From NCBI GenBank assembly GCA_017654935.2, contig CM065704.1, positions 26,337,467 to 26,401,466 of the forward strand: DNA of 64,000 nucleotides. The letters are read 5' to 3'. The notes under the pieces were generated by a model. That model did no database searches. It was not told where the DNA came from and saw only the letters and a program-made list of their open reading frames with translations. Below, in pieces: positions 32,325-45,469 of the stretch. Numbering within the stretch: position 1 is the stretch's first letter; every line of letters begins with the position of its first letter. The position numbers and the translations under genes were made by a program. Source of the DNA: Phymorhynchus buccinoides (Eukaryota; Mollusca; Gastropoda; Neogastropoda; Raphitomidae).

Positions 32325-33071
32325 CACTACTTGTGTTTTTTTCTTTGGTTCATATTGTAGATTTGGGAATACACAAACTAAAGAAGGGGCGAGAATTTAA
32401 AGGAAAAATCTAATAATGACAACTTATCAAGTAGTTTGGATCACATCCATGAAAAAAGTAATCAATGCAAATGTTTTCGATGCATTTTGACCTCTTACAT
32501 GGGGATAGTCCATTTTGATTTTCAATAACGGGTTTCCGGTCAAATGGAAAGCCCTCCGTGTACGTCTCTGTTGTAAGCACTTTTGATCTGAAAGAACAAG
32601 AATAGCAATAAGTGAAATAATGAATTACAGATACATGTTTATTTTTCGGGATCATTAGGCGATGGCTGTGTGTAAGGCGAATAGGGGAATTTCAAAGTGG
32701 AAAAATCTGAAAAAATTAAACGTAAAAAGGCTGGCCCTGTTTTCTATAAGGACGATACACACCTCGCAATAAGAAAGTCGAAGTTTGTGAAGCAGTACAC
32801 GTCCGTAAAACGCTTACAATCCGCCCATCGCTGCTAGTCATAAGACAAGAGTTGGCCTGCCCTTCTCAAAAGAATTCAACACTTCTGTTTTTGCCATATC
32901 TTTCCGGTTGTGAGTTGTTTGGACTGTGTCTCATGAAAACTGGCAGAACAGAATGATGGCATTTAAGCTCTAAAACGAATGCATTTTGCATCCAAAATGA
33001 AGGGTTATGGCATTCTTTCGTTGGACATTGGTTATTCGCGGATGATAACTTTCGTGATTTCAAGCATTTAA

Positions 33072-33441
33072 CCCTTTCGCCCGCCCCCCACTATTTTTTT
33101 CAGTAAAAAAAAAAGTCCATTACTTACTTACCCTGGCAGAGAAAAGAGAAAAAACGGAAGCACAGATCGCAATCGTTTGTGGCGTGTTGCAAACAATTTT
33201 GGGGATTCGCGACCACAGATCGACAAAGTGAGGTTATAGAGTGGCTTGTGCCACAAAACAAAAATGTCTGCAATATGAGGATTCCTCTATGGCATGCATA
33301 AAGTAAGGCCATCCTTAACCTCCCAAAAATTATGAAAAATGGGGCTCTTTGGAAAAACACAGGACCCTGGTTTGAGGCATTTTGCGTGACATAGGTTGTT
33401 AAATCATTGTGGTGCTAAATGCGACATTGGCGGTGAAAGGG
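33072..33441. mobile_element. TTAA MITE, 11184-11669 family, with insertions
   Basis: Left CCCTTTCGCCCGCC and right TTGGCGGTGAAAGGG between TTAA (33068-33071) and TTAA (33442-33445). Internal gaggattcctctatggcatgc and caggaccctggtttgaggc are family sequence; about 100 bases near 33150-33250 are extra. Confidence 0.7.
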
Positions 33442-33894
33442 TTAATGTGAGAGTATTCGTCATCATCGGCGATCTCAAGTTTACCAAATTTCGATGTCAG
33501 ACTCACAATAGACTGTATCTGCACATGGCAATCGTTGCCTTGTTTTACGATTTTGTTCAATAAATAGGGCGCCCCTACCGTTATTAGGCGCCATAGGTAG
33601 AAAGTGGGGTTCAAAGGAAAAATCGTTCCATGCACAGGGAAAATAAGAAAAAAAGAGCCGCTCTAGACAGATAAAGAGAGCATGTAGGGCCATTGGCACC
33701 CCCAGCAGTCGAGAACAAGGGCACTTACAGAAGGCACGCGATAGGCTAGATGCCACTCAATACCGACATGACCTGACCGGACCTGAAGAACACTACAGAC
33801 TCACACGAGGAAGAAAGATAAAAAATAAAAAAAAAGAGACAGCGGTTGGGAGGGTTCCAGGGGGAGGGGCTCTGATGTGTGTGTGAGGAGTGAG

Positions 33895-34016
33895 AGAGAG
33901 AGGAGAGGAGAGTGTGTGTTGTGTGTGTGGTGTGGGTGTGTGTGGTGTGTGTGTGTGTGTGTGTGCGGCGCGCGCGCATGTGTACGTGTGCTAGTGTGTG
34001 TGTGTGTGTGTGTGGA
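33895..34016. repeat. GA then GT microsatellite
   Basis: (GA)-rich 33893-33912 followed by GT-rich sequence to 34014. Reading frames over it are low complexity. Confidence 0.85.
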
Positions 34017-34379
34017 AAATAATGACGCAACAAACTTTTCAAGAGTTATGAAATCAGAAATGGTTTTACCCTTGCCTCTGCTATGGCATTTTATAATTTT
34101 ACCTTCATGAAACGACCGATGTTCGGATAAGCCATCCACCCCCTTCAGTCTGTCAGCGCCTTCTTCCACTGTCGGCCGGTATTTCGAGGCATACTCAGAG
34201 AAAGCTATCGACTGGATGGAACATCAGGGCTATCGAAACTTGACCAGCATACTTTTAGCAGGAGGGATTTTGAGGCGATAATAATACCTTACTTACTCAC
34301 CGACAAAGAGTTACTAGATCTGCGAGAGGAAGGAAAAAGCTCATTGTAGGTTACAGTGCATTTGCCTTTCACATCTCAT

Positions 34380-34970
34380 ACGGTGAGAGGTCTCAAAGGC
34401 CGATTTCTGAAAAAGAGAGAGTGACACCTTTTCCACCTAAACGGTAACTCCCGGAGTACGAATTGTACTTTTCGGTTTCCTGCCTCAAATGGACCAATAT
34501 CATCTTTTATTGTTCAGTCACGTGCTACATCATACTTTTCTTCAAACTGATTAGACAGAGGGATTTTTTGGGTAAGTTTTGTATAAATATTTTATCTACA
34601 TTTTTTAATAAAAAAGTTAGCTTTGGTGTTCATCTTAGGTTCTTTTTTTTTTTTTCCCTTTTCATCCCAAAAACTTTCCAGTCACCCTCAAGGCGGAATT
34701 GTTATAAAAATAGCAACCGGGTTTTTCCGATTATGACGAAAACAGCGATAAAACTACTTCCCTGTTTCTATTCATTCTGGTTCTATCGGAGATGGGACGA
34801 ACCACCGACATAGAGGGAAGGACACGGACGCGAAGCCAGCCAGCTAGTTGTAAAACTACTACAGTTAAAACTGATGCAATAGAAGTCAGTTGGGGTCGGT
34901 CGCGTTCCATCATATGTAGGCTGATGCGCCGCCGCGTAACGGGTGCTTTTATACTCCTGTTGATAGTAAA
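34380..34970. other. No gene supported
   Basis: AT-rich with a T-run at 34646-34657. No splice-bounded frame was convincing. Confidence 0.4.
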
Positions 34971-35029
34971 AGAAAGAGAGTGTGTCTGCGTTCGTTATCA
35001 CGCGGTTTTAACAATTTTATATCAGGTTT

Positions 35030-35470
35030 TTCTGTGTTGTTTGTGGCGGGTGTGTGGTGTGTTGTGTGTGAGGAGAGAGGAGAGAGAGAGTATTGAGAGA
35101 GAGCGAGAGAGAAAGACAGACATATGAGAGAGAGAGACAAATCGAACTAGTACTTTGTTAAATATGTGCTGTTGTGCGCGCTCGTGCTTGTGTGTGTCTG
35201 TGTGTGGTGAGATAGAAGAAGGGTTGAGTACAGGAGAGGAGAGAGAAAGAAAGAAAGAACGAGAACTGCAGAGGAAAAACACATTGTTTGGGCTGAAATA
35301 ATACGTGCGATGTTGCCCTCTATGTGGGGTGTTATGTATGTTGTCGTGTGTTGCATGCTTGTGAATGTGTTGTGTGTTGTGATTGAGTATGTGTGTGCAT
35401 GGGTTTTCCTTCTGTGTGTGCATGTGCAGCGCTGTCCTGTGTCGTGTATGTGTGAGGGTGTGGTTTGGGA
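35030..35470. repeat. GT/GA low-complexity block
   Basis: Alternating GT-rich and GAGA-rich segments (gagagagag at 35083-35130; gaaagaaagaaag near 35244), typical of a compound microsatellite. Confidence 0.75.
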
Positions 35471-36569
35471 TAGATAGATACGAGACAAATTCAAACTATC
35501 AGTTTTGCGCGTGGCACGCTCCTTTGTGTGTGTATGTGTTGGGTTTTTTCATGTGACGTCGCCGCCATGTTTTTTATTTAACTTCTTTGGGTCCTGCGCG
35601 GGCGGTGAGTGTTTGGGTGTGTGTGGAAGAGAGAGACGATTGACGAGAGCGAGCATAGTTAGTTTACCGAAACATCACTATGATCTACTTTCAAAATGCT
35701 TGTAAACTAATAAGAAGCAAGACAAGGCAATAAACTTGAGAGATTTCTCAATTTCCATTCACATTGGACAAAGATAATGATCAGCAGCCCTTGCAATGAT
35801 GATGACGATTGATGATCCGTGTTATGATAATGGTTATGATGATGGTGCAGGCGAAGATGAGTGTGTGCAAGCATGCAACAAATAAAAGCGTTATTTATTA
35901 AAACATTAATTGATATCAACATGTTTGATATTTCAAATAAGAACAAACAATCTCTCCCCTCGCTCATTCAATCCCAAAGTAATGTATTATGACGAGAGAT
36001 TAATTTTTCATCATAGAGCAGTGCTGATCACAAGGTTTTTGAAGTGAAATATTCCGAATATATTTGCTGGTCTGATGATGATGGGACCCCCGATTGATAT
36101 CATGGTTGATATGTGCAAATCTTTGAGTTACCAAAAACCCCGCCTGCTTTTTATCTGACTCCAAAAAAGAAACCAATTAGAGGTGGGCCTAAGTAGCCCA
36201 ATCCCATCCCCACAAAAGAGCTTAGAAAGAAAAGATAAAAAGAGCAAGAAGTGAAAAATATACACTACCACATCGCAATACACCATACTGGTTAGCCTTG
36301 GGTCATATTCTGAACGAAACAAGAGTGACTGAGAACAGGAGATTCAGAAGGAGAAAAGAATGAATAAGCTGACAGTAAAAGTTTGTAAACATGATGATGC
36401 ATTTCTTCAGGCAGTGTTTCATTATTCACAAACAAACATTTGTATCACAACCTGAAAGGCTACTGTATGTGGTCAGTTCAACCTATGAAACAATTACATA
36501 CATATATAATTTGGTTTAAACGGAAAAAAATGATTTACACGTTGCCTCCGTAATGGATAAAAAGGCAAT

Positions 36570-36870
36570 CTCTATCTCTCCTCTCTCTACTCTCTCTCGT
36601 CTTCCTCTATCTCATCTCTCTCTCTCGCGCGGGCACTGGCGATTCCTCCAGCCATTACACCATCCCAAACATCACCATCGGTCTTCGCGCTATCTCTGTA
36701 CCTTTAGCTCTTCGCCTCTCTCTCTTCTCTCCGCCTCCTCTCTCCTCTCTCTCTTTCTTCTCTCTCTCTTATCTCTCTCTCTCTCTCGCTCTTGTGTCTC
36801 GTCTCTATCTTCTATACTCTTTCTTCTCACCCCTTCCCTCCTCTCTCTTTCTTTCTTTTAGATGTCTCCA
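36570..36870. repeat. CT-rich microsatellite
   Basis: ctctct / cttctc sequence running into the poly-C tract. Confidence 0.8.
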
Positions 36871-36881
36871 TCATTGCCTAC

Positions 36882-36933
36882 GCGCCCCCCCCCCCCCCCC
36901 ACCCCCCCGCCCCCCCCCCCCCCCCCCCCCCCC

Positions 36934-36973
<40 letters not shown>

Positions 36974-36977
36974 CCCC

Positions 36978-37038
<61 letters not shown>

Positions 37039-37202
37039 CCCCCCCCCCCCCCCCCCCCCCCCCACCTCCCCCCCCCCCCCCCCCCCCCCCCCCCCCACCC
37101 CCCCCCCCCCCCCCCCCCCCCACCCCCCCCCCCCCCCCCCCGATCCCCCCCTCCCCCCCCCCCCTCCCCCCCCCCCCAACCCCCCCCCCCCCACCCCCCC
37201 CA

Positions 37203-37272
<70 letters not shown>
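36882..37272. repeat. Poly-C tract of about 390 bp
   Basis: Almost pure C with rare single A, T or G. All reading frames across it (poly-Pro one way, poly-Gly the other) are artefacts. It may be a base-calling or assembly artefact at a difficult CT-rich microsatellite, or a real C/G homopolymer expansion. Confidence 0.9.
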
Positions 37273-37273
<1 letters not shown>

Positions 37274-37375
37274 TCTACTCTCTCCTGCGATGGTGCATGA
37301 ATCATGAGACATACTTTGACATGAGACAGACCAACAGAAGCAGGGACACACATGGATGTGATTAGCACACGCACA

Positions 37376-37377
37376 CG

Positions 37378-37410
<33 letters not shown>

Positions 37411-37500
37411 ACACACACACCACACACACACACACACACCACATACACACCTACAGAAACACAACACTACAAACACACACACATCACACACAAAAAACAC
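37376..37500. repeat. (CA)n microsatellite
   Basis: CA dinucleotides with small interruptions, directly following the poly-C zone. Confidence 0.85.
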
Positions 37501-38254
37501 CCCACCAACAACAACACCAAAGCGCCCTCCTACCCCTCCTACTTTTTCCTACTAAGAAACTAAGAAATGCAGAGGATGGGGGTGTGATTCTGTGAATCAG
37601 TAGTGAGAAGCGAACAACTGAAAGACAAGAAAAAAAACAAAAACAGTGAAAAAAACACTGTTGTTAGCATCATAAGTAAAGAAACAATCATTAAATGGAA
37701 CGGCTAACAAAACTTCAAAGATTAAAAAAAAATATATATAAAAAAATATTTACTCACAAACGTGTTTTTTCTGAAGCACGTGGGCTTCCTGCCTTGCAAT
37801 GCGAGGGAAAATGCCTTCATGTGTTAGTCATTAACACACTGACCGACTACCTCCCTATACCCTTACTGTACATGTGTTGTTCCTGATGCTGGCTGGAGGT
37901 GGGATTTGGCAATACTAACAATGTGGCGCCCATTTGGGCAGCATAAACGGAGGCGTGGGAGCTCTATTTTGGCACGAACAGCAACAAAAAAACCTCAATC
38001 AAAAAACTGAACCAAAGAATGAGAAATGAGAACTTTTGTTTTACGGTCCTCCCGGCCAAGCCATATGGGACATTTCTTTTTATAAAGCTTACGGAAAAAA
38101 AAAAAAAGTTTGTTTATTTTTAATAAAGTTATATATTATTAATATGAACTAAATTGTTTTTGTTTTTTTTTTGGGCCCATGGCTCGACACTGCTTGACCC
38201 CGAGATTTTTTGAACTTAACTAGTTTAAATGATTAGTATTATTTACTCTCAGTT

Positions 38255-38512
38255 AGTCACTGTGGCCGGTGCCATAGCACGATGATGCGTTTAACCCAGG
38301 CCCTTGTTTGGGTCACGCTACAGCTATCTTATTATTTTGTTAAATCGGGACTTACTGGTTTCGTACTGCCTCCGGGCATTGTCCCCAGTATTGTTCCAAC
38401 CTTCCAAACCATTTGTATTTACAAATCGTTCCATCTGTATTGTCTGATTCAGACCAAAAGAGGGACGTTCTTAAACTCCATTTTTTCTTTCCCCTCAATG
38501 ATTTATAAAAAT
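38255..38512 (+). repeat. Foldback-family repeat, copy 1
   Basis: Diagnostic words: aatcgggacttactggtttc, gtactgcctccgggcatt, tatttacaaatcg, agaccaaaag. Six or more copies lie between 38 and 43.2 kb. Confidence 0.6.
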
Positions 38513-38899
38513 CTATGATAATTTTTTTTTCTACTGATGCATCTTTGATTACAATTTCCAGGACCACCATTTAAATTAAAAAGAATTCAAACAAATAAAT
38601 AATTTATTATAAAAAAGCGTTGAGACTTCCCCATAAAAATGGGGCACGTCTATTTACAGAATAAAACTTTATTTTCGATTTTTTTTCTTAATTAAACTGT
38701 AACCATTGTCAACAAGTGCCGTTGTCCACTAATGTGATAACTTTGTAAACAAAAATTCACACAAACCTGTCGCATCGGTTTCCCAAGGGAACCGTATTAC
38801 TATTGTCTTCTAAGGGTGTTAAAATACAATGAGGGTTTGGTCCTGTGGACTAGTTAAAAATTTGCCAGATACATTATTCAGATACATTATTAAATTACT

Positions 38900-39115
38900 T
38901 GTATGGCGGTTGCCATAGCCGGATGAGGTTTAAACCGAGGCCGTGATTACCCGCTTACACTCTTATGTTTAATAACAACCGGGTGACTTTACTCGGTTTC
39001 GTACTGCCTCCGGGCATTTTGCCTCCAGTATTGGTCCCTACCATATTTGTATTTACCAAATGTCCCATATGTGGTCTTAGTCAGAACCAAGAGGACGTTA
39101 AAACAACATTTTCTG
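38900..39115 (+). repeat. Foldback-family repeat, copy 2
   Basis: Same words as copy 1 (ggcggttgccatagccggat, ttcgtactgcctccgggcat, tcagaaccaagaggacgtt), same orientation. Confidence 0.6.
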
Positions 39116-39574
39116 CTCCTTCGCCATAGTTTATTAAAAATTATGTTAGTCTATTTTGATCCCTTTTTCTTTTAACTCCAAAAGGCTACAAAAACAGATA
39201 CGGCCGTAGTTGCCGGTGTTAGACTTTCAAGTTAAAACGATGGGGAATTTTATACAAGGTGGGGGGAAAGCAGATCAAATATCCTATGAAGGGGAGGGAG
39301 CAAAAAGGACAAAAAGGAGAACCTGTTCTCCCCCCCCCCCCCCTACCTGTTTTCAATAGTCCGAGCAGGGGATTAAATGTTGTACTAATGTTTATTGATT
39401 ACTTTATACAAAAAAAGACAATAAAAATTTGCTTAGATTCCTGCTTGTTTGATCGGAGGGAGGGAGGGAGATGGGGCCCCTCCTCTCTGAATCAAACAGA
39501 GGCAGGGAGTCACGAGAGAGGTCATTAAGCGGCGGGGGGGACTTGAAAGCTGTACCAAAGATGCCGATTTCTCC

Positions 39575-39770
39575 CTTTATGTACTGCAGTACATAAGGGT
39601 GGGGGGGAGTGGGGTCTATTAGATAATGGCCTTTATCATGACTGACAATTGTAATTATTGAACAAGATAATTAGCTAAAAATGTAATAAAATACAAGCTT
39701 CATGTTTGGAAGAAAGGCAAAAAACTGGAAAATGGAATTAACCGAGAATTAGGGGGGGGGGGGGGGGTTA
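39575..39770. repeat. Degraded relative of the 6713-7124 foldback
   Basis: Contains tgtactgcagtacataagg, ttagctaaaaatgtaataaaa and tggaattaaccgagaatta, in the orientation of that element's right arm. Confidence 0.55.
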
Positions 39771-40910
39771 ACCGCGGCGTGGTTACTTCTACACTTATCG
39801 TATGTTAAAAATCGGGACTTACTGGTGTTAACAACATTACTTGTGGCGGTAGGGTACCATAGCCGATGAAGTTTAACGAGGCCGTGTCACGCTCCCAGCT
39901 TATCTGTATTAATTTAAAAAAATCGGGACTTTACTGGTTTTCGTACTGCCGCGGGCATGCCTCAGTATTGTTACCACCATATTTGTATTTACAAAGTCCC
40001 ATATGTGTCTGATCAGACTCAAGAGATGTAAACTCCTATTTTCTCTCTCTCTCTCACTTTAATGGTGTTGCACTGCCTCCGGGCATTGCCTCCAGATCGT
40101 TTCACCATCTTTGTATTTACAAATGTCCCATAGTTCCAGACCGCGAGGACGTAAAACGCCCATGTTTTCATTTCTTCGGGCCTACAAAGTTTTAATTTCA
40201 CTAGCACAACTCGCTCGCCTGACGCTTATTCCAGCATACCACACACAGCACACCCTATCCCTCTCTATCCCTTCTCTCCGGAATGAAAAATCTGTTTAAC
40301 GTACGCGGTCCGGGACCATTATACAGTAGATCATAATATTTAAAGATGGTGGCAACGAGCTCGGAAGCAAATGCCAGGAGGCAGTAACACAAGTAAAGTC
40401 CCGAATTTTTATACCTAATATATAACTTTTTGTCTCCTCTTCCCTCCATTCAGTCAGTCTCCCTCTATCCCGCTCCTCTTCAGTCAGGTTTATAATAGTC
40501 AACAGCCAAGGGAAAAAAGCGCTACCCGCAGTTTGTCCAGCCCGTGAGCTACTACCCAGTCCATGATGCTACTTACCTTACGAGTGCTTGAAAATGGTGT
40601 TTTACGTCCTCTTGATCTGAATCAGACACATAGGGGACATTTGTAAATACAAATTATGGTCGGGAACGATTACTGGAGGCAATGCCCAGAGGAACGTGCA
40701 ACACCCAGTAAAGTGAAGAGAGAGAGAAAATGGCGTTTTACATTCTCTTGGTTTGAATCAGGACACATATGGGACATTTGTAAATACAATATGGTGAGGG
40801 GAACAATACTGGAAGGCAATGCCCGGAAGCAGTACGAAACCAGTAAATGTCACGATTTTTGTAAATTATTAATACAGATAGCTGTAGCGGTGACCACGCC
40901 TCGGTTCTAC
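39768..40910. mobile_element. Large foldback: inverted pair of the 38-43 kb family
   Basis: The left arm 39768-40170 reads plus (twice over: a second tgcactgcctccgggcattg starts near 40070). The right arm 40590-40910 reads minus (aatgcccagagg; agtaaagtgaagagagagag; acatatgggacatttgtaaa). The arms share agagagagaaaatgg / ccattttctctctctc-type junctions, so each arm is itself a dimer. The spacer is about 420 bases. This is probably a TIR element with very long compound ends. Confidence 0.6.
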
Positions 40911-41100
40911 TATCCTTTACTACTACATCATTAATTATTATACGCTCGTACCGAAAAAGTGTTCCTTTGCGAAGATTTGCACTCAGGGAGGCTCAACATT
41001 TCTATGGCCTGGGACCATCTGAGTACCACGAGTGCCAATACAGTACACAAATTTGAATCCGATTCTGTCCACAGTTATGGTGTAACAGGGAGAACGGTAT

Positions 41101-41328
41101 GAAGTACTTTATAGTCACACAGAGCGTCCTGTTGAAAATTCGGGTTTGCTCACACTGGAAGAGCGCGTCGCAGCCAGAAGGCGCGAAAACCCAATTTTTA
41201 TATTTGTTTAATGCGATTTTGTCACTGATGAAGGGGGGGGGGAGGGTTTGTTAAATTTTGACCATTATGAAAACTTTTCGTTGCCACTGGGTTTAACGTA
41301 TGCTAAGTGGTGTGGCATCGGGCACACG

Positions 41329-41359
<31 letters not shown>

Positions 41360-41498
41360 TCCCACGTTCAGACCGTTAAGGCTCTAGTGCAGAATGAGAG
41401 AGAAAAAAAATCCTGACCCAGGTTCCCCCCGTGTGAAAATCGGGGTTACTTGAACACGAAGCGAACGTCGATACCACTCCCGGTGCAACTCTACACCG
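41101..41498 (-). mobile_element. tRNA-derived SINE, diverged copy
   Basis: Tail gaagtactttatagtcac at the left, body in minus orientation (cgttgccactgggtttaacg, cctcggtttatcgtctcatc) and tRNA-like head at the right (ccaggttcc.., gataccactcccggtgca). More diverged than the copies at 4881 and 48785. Confidence 0.7.
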
Positions 41499-42310
41499 AA
41501 CAAACACACACAGAGATTCTGTACACCCCGTTCAGGTTATCAGGGAGAACAAACACACACGAGTTCTGTGCCACAGTTCTGCGTTAAAGGGAGAAACAAA
41601 TGAAACGCACACAGAGATTACCGCCGCAGACACACAGAAAGCACAATGCATTTATTTCACGGGTCGGGGGGCTCTGCGCAGAATGATGCTCTTCCTCCGT
41701 ACATGATGCTTAGAGCTGGTCACCTGAGCTACGCTTCTCTCTGGCTGGTCGGGACGAGGCTCTGCGCGAATGATGCTTCCTCGATCCTGTATGCTTCGCT
41801 TGTCCCTCAGCTCAGTACAGTGCTCTTCTGGCTGTCTTGAAGGCCTTCCTATTATTGGTCTTCATTGTCCTTCTTTTTTTGCGCCTTGGGCCATATTTTC
41901 TAACCCAGTCTTTGTCAGAATACCAGTTAGAGTCAGAGACAATAAAACAATTTTAATCAACAAAGCTCCAGCACGTCTGCAACAAAGGTTTCCCTTGAGT
42001 TTCCCAAAGAGTAAATTAAGGCCGATTAGGATTGGAAGCTTCAAATCAGCCACCAGAGGGCAGACGCCAGGGACTTCAGACTATTCATGGACCACTGCAA
42101 CTTGGGTTATTAATGCCCTTGACGCTGAGAGTTAACCCCTTGTGTCATATCCAAAGGGCATTTGCTACTATTGCAAACAGGGAAGCCATTCAGTGGCCAT
42201 CAAATAGGGGTATGGCGATAGTTATCCCTTGTTTGCGTCAGTACTCAAGCATTCTACCAAGGGATTCTACTCTTACAAACAGGTGGTCGTTGCTGGTGAC
42301 CTAATTCTGA
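41499..42310 (-). other. Unclassified, LTR-like segment
   Basis: On the minus strand it holds an AATAAA signal near 41655 and a direct repeat of about 25 bases (gcatcattcgcgcagagcc, near 41680 and 41765). This resembles an LTR 3' part, but no ends, PBS or coding region can be shown. Confidence 0.25.
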
Positions 42311-42589
42311 TCCTCGGACCTGAGGACACCTGCATTCATTATCATGATTATCTCTATGACAAGATCTAATTCATATAAATATGCACAAAAAATGTAGTAA
42401 CAGAACATAATTTTTCTTTTAACAACCTTTGCCAAAAGGCCGACGATGACGACACTAGGCTATCATATTTACAAATAAAACAATAATGACTAATTATATA
42501 AAACCAGAAATAATTGAGCTTGCGCTCATGGAAAAATAGGGCATTACGTTCATATGGCTTGCCATTCTAACAAACATACATCTGCGTCG

Positions 42590-43165
42590 TTAAAAATTCG
42601 GGATTAGATTTTCCTGGTTTTGCATTTGCCTCCGGGCGTTGCATTGCCTCGGGCATTGCCTCCAGGTCGTTCCACCATCGTTTATATCTACTGATGCCCT
42701 ATGTGTCTGTTTCAGACCGGAGCGTTAAACGGATTTTACATCATTCGCCATCTAATGATCATTGTCGGAATGTGGGAAACCATTTTTAGCAGATTTTGTG
42801 TTGGTTTGTCGCATTTGTTTGTCATTTTTTATTACAACCAGTAAGTAATTTAGACTGGTTATGATTGGAACACTTTATGCAGTGGGCCAAAGAATTCTAC
42901 ACTTTCCTGGAATTGTGTTTACTGAAACGTCCCATCTAGAATGAATGAAAAATGGCGTTTTGTGCGTACTAATCGGTCTGGAACAGACAACATATGGGAA
43001 TTTGTAAATACAAAGATGGTGGTAACAATACTGGAGGAAATGCCGGATGCAGTACAGAAACCAGTAAAGTCCCGAATTTTAGCAAATACAGATGAGGTGT
43101 AGCAGTAATCACGTCCTTCGGTTAACACCTCGATCGGCTATGGTGTACCGCCACATAAGCAAATG
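42590..43165. mobile_element. Smaller foldback of the 38-43 kb family
   Basis: A plus arm at 42590-42745 (aaaattcgggattag; cctccgggc; ttcagaccgg) and a minus arm at 42945-43165 (aaaaatggcgtttt; gtctggaacagac; agtaaagtcccgaatttt; accgccaca), about 200 bases apart. Confidence 0.6.
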
Positions 43166-43500
43166 ACTATACGTCCGGACGAGCTTATAATATTTAGTTA
43201 TTCGGTTAAATGAAAACATAGCTATCACTTGCTCAACTTTGTATGTCATTTTGACAGAACTGACGGGAAAGGGGAGATAGGAAGGGGAGATGGAGGAAGT
43301 GGGGTGGGTGGAAGGACCAAATGATATGTAGGGGAAGACGTAAAAAAGCGCATGTGCGGTAATGAAGCCACCCCAATTATTCTATGAAAATAGAAGCAAG
43401 TTCAGGCCATTTTGCCCAATGAGACGAGAGTTTAATGTCACGCATTCGTTCATGGGCAAAATTGGACTGAAGTTTCTTATTTCATGAGATAATTGGGGTG

Positions 43501-44000
43501 NNNNNNNNNNNNNNNNNNNNNNNNNNNNNNNNNNNNNNNNNNNNNNNNNNNNNNNNNNNNNNNNNNNNNNNNNNNNNNNNNNNNNNNNNNNNNNNNNNNN
43601 NNNNNNNNNNNNNNNNNNNNNNNNNNNNNNNNNNNNNNNNNNNNNNNNNNNNNNNNNNNNNNNNNNNNNNNNNNNNNNNNNNNNNNNNNNNNNNNNNNNN
43701 NNNNNNNNNNNNNNNNNNNNNNNNNNNNNNNNNNNNNNNNNNNNNNNNNNNNNNNNNNNNNNNNNNNNNNNNNNNNNNNNNNNNNNNNNNNNNNNNNNNN
43801 NNNNNNNNNNNNNNNNNNNNNNNNNNNNNNNNNNNNNNNNNNNNNNNNNNNNNNNNNNNNNNNNNNNNNNNNNNNNNNNNNNNNNNNNNNNNNNNNNNNN
43901 NNNNNNNNNNNNNNNNNNNNNNNNNNNNNNNNNNNNNNNNNNNNNNNNNNNNNNNNNNNNNNNNNNNNNNNNNNNNNNNNNNNNNNNNNNNNNNNNNNNN
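43501..44000. other. Assembly gap (500 N)
   Basis: Exactly 500 N, a placeholder of unknown true length. No reading frame through it is meaningful. Sequence left of it is repeat-rich; sequence right of it starts inside a tandem duplication. Confidence 0.98.
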
Positions 44001-44895
44001 GCCTAGAAAGTTTGCTTGCATGCTTACAAGTTTGTCTGTTTAAGTATCATACATTTTTTTTATCTTCAAAGCTAAGGTGTTTTTTTTTTTTTTTTTATAG
44101 AACATGTATTCTAAAAATAAAATAGCTTGTTCTTTGTTATTAATTATTTTCCAGTTTGACCATCAATTTGATTGGATGGGTGCTCTGTTTGGCATTATTT
44201 GCTCAATTGTGTGTTTGTGCACCTTTGTGTGTTGTCACACCACACCATTGTGTGATTCAGTGTGTGTGTGTGTGTGTGTGTGTTAGTGTGTAAATGCAGT
44301 CACATCTCTTTGTAAAGTGTATACAGTTTAAATATTCCAACTATAGTATTCATGGCCTATATAAATATTTTGTGAATGAGGAAATAGAAATCTTATTAGT
44401 ATAGAACAGAGTGTGATGCCAGAGTGTCGCCGATAGCCATGATCCACTGGGATCAAAGGGCCTAGAAAGTAAGCGTGACTCCTTGTTCAAGTTTGCTTGC
44501 ATGCTTACAAGTTTGTCTGTTTATGTATCATACATTTTTTTAATCTTCAAAACTAAGTTGTTTTTATTTTTATAGAACATGTATTCTAAAATAGCTTGTT
44601 CTTTGTTATTAATTATTTTCCAGTTTGAACATCAATTTGATTGGATGGGTATGGAAGTGCTCTGTTTGGCATTATTTGCTCAATTGTGTGTTTCTGCACC
44701 TTTGTGTGATGTCACACCACACCATTGTGTGATTCTGTGTTTGTGTGTAAATGCAGCCATTTTAATTGTCACAACTCTGTAAAGTGTATAGTTTAAATAT
44801 TCCAACTATAGTATTCATGACCTATATAAATATTTTGTGAATGAGCAAATAGAAATCTTATTAGTATAGAGTATTTAATACTCAGTAATGAGATA
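44001..44895 (+). repeat. Tandem duplication with unit of about 480 bp
   Basis: tttgcttgcatgcttacaag ... tagcttgttctttgttatta ... atcaatttgattggatgggt ... catggcctatataaatattt occurs twice (from 44010 and from about 44490). Copy 1 lacks the 22 bases taagcgtgactc.. right at the gap edge. A third, partial copy is at 45470-45590. Confidence 0.75.
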
Positions 44896-45148
44896 AGTAT
44901 AACTATAAGTCCTTAATTTTACACTCAGCCCTGAATAGAATACAACAGAATTTATATATTTTTCCTGTTCATTGTATACAACTCTAAAATTTATTAAAAG
45001 AACAAGTATTGCAAGAATCAACATTTGAATTAATAATAATTGAAGTTGAATAATTATGTAATTCAGTGACTGGATTAGTACTAAAGCATGGCTGAGAGGG
45101 GTGGGACTTCATCTTCACTTTTGTCAACAGGAGAGAAGGGAGTGGGGA

Positions 45149-45172
45149 GGGGGGGGGGGGGGGGGGGGGGGG
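45149..45172. repeat. Poly-G run
   Basis: About 24 G residues after a purine-rich lead. Confidence 0.85.
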
Positions 45173-45469
45173 GAGGTGTTGAGGCTTGACAAATGCTTCC
45201 TCTTTTCTACTTGTTTCTTCTTTGTCAATCTTTAGTTTTTCTTAGCTGTGCAACAGGTCTAAGCAATGTAGAAATGACTTGGATTTTTGCAATGTGTAAA
45301 ATATATGTGTGTCAAGTCAAGTCAAACTGATCTGTATTGTGTGTATGTATGTGTGTGTGTCATAGACCTCTGTTTCCCAATTCAGGCAAGACCAGTCTGA
45401 CTAGCGAAGAGCTCCCAAGGCACAACTGGTGATACAGGGAACCAACTGGAGCGTCTTGAGTGAGCTGTC

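Noticed and set aside
36792..37405. Long proline-rich and glycine-rich reading frames
   Set aside because: They are translations of the poly-C tract and have no independent support.
43482..44125. Frames across the N gap
   Set aside because: They run through undetermined bases and carry no information.
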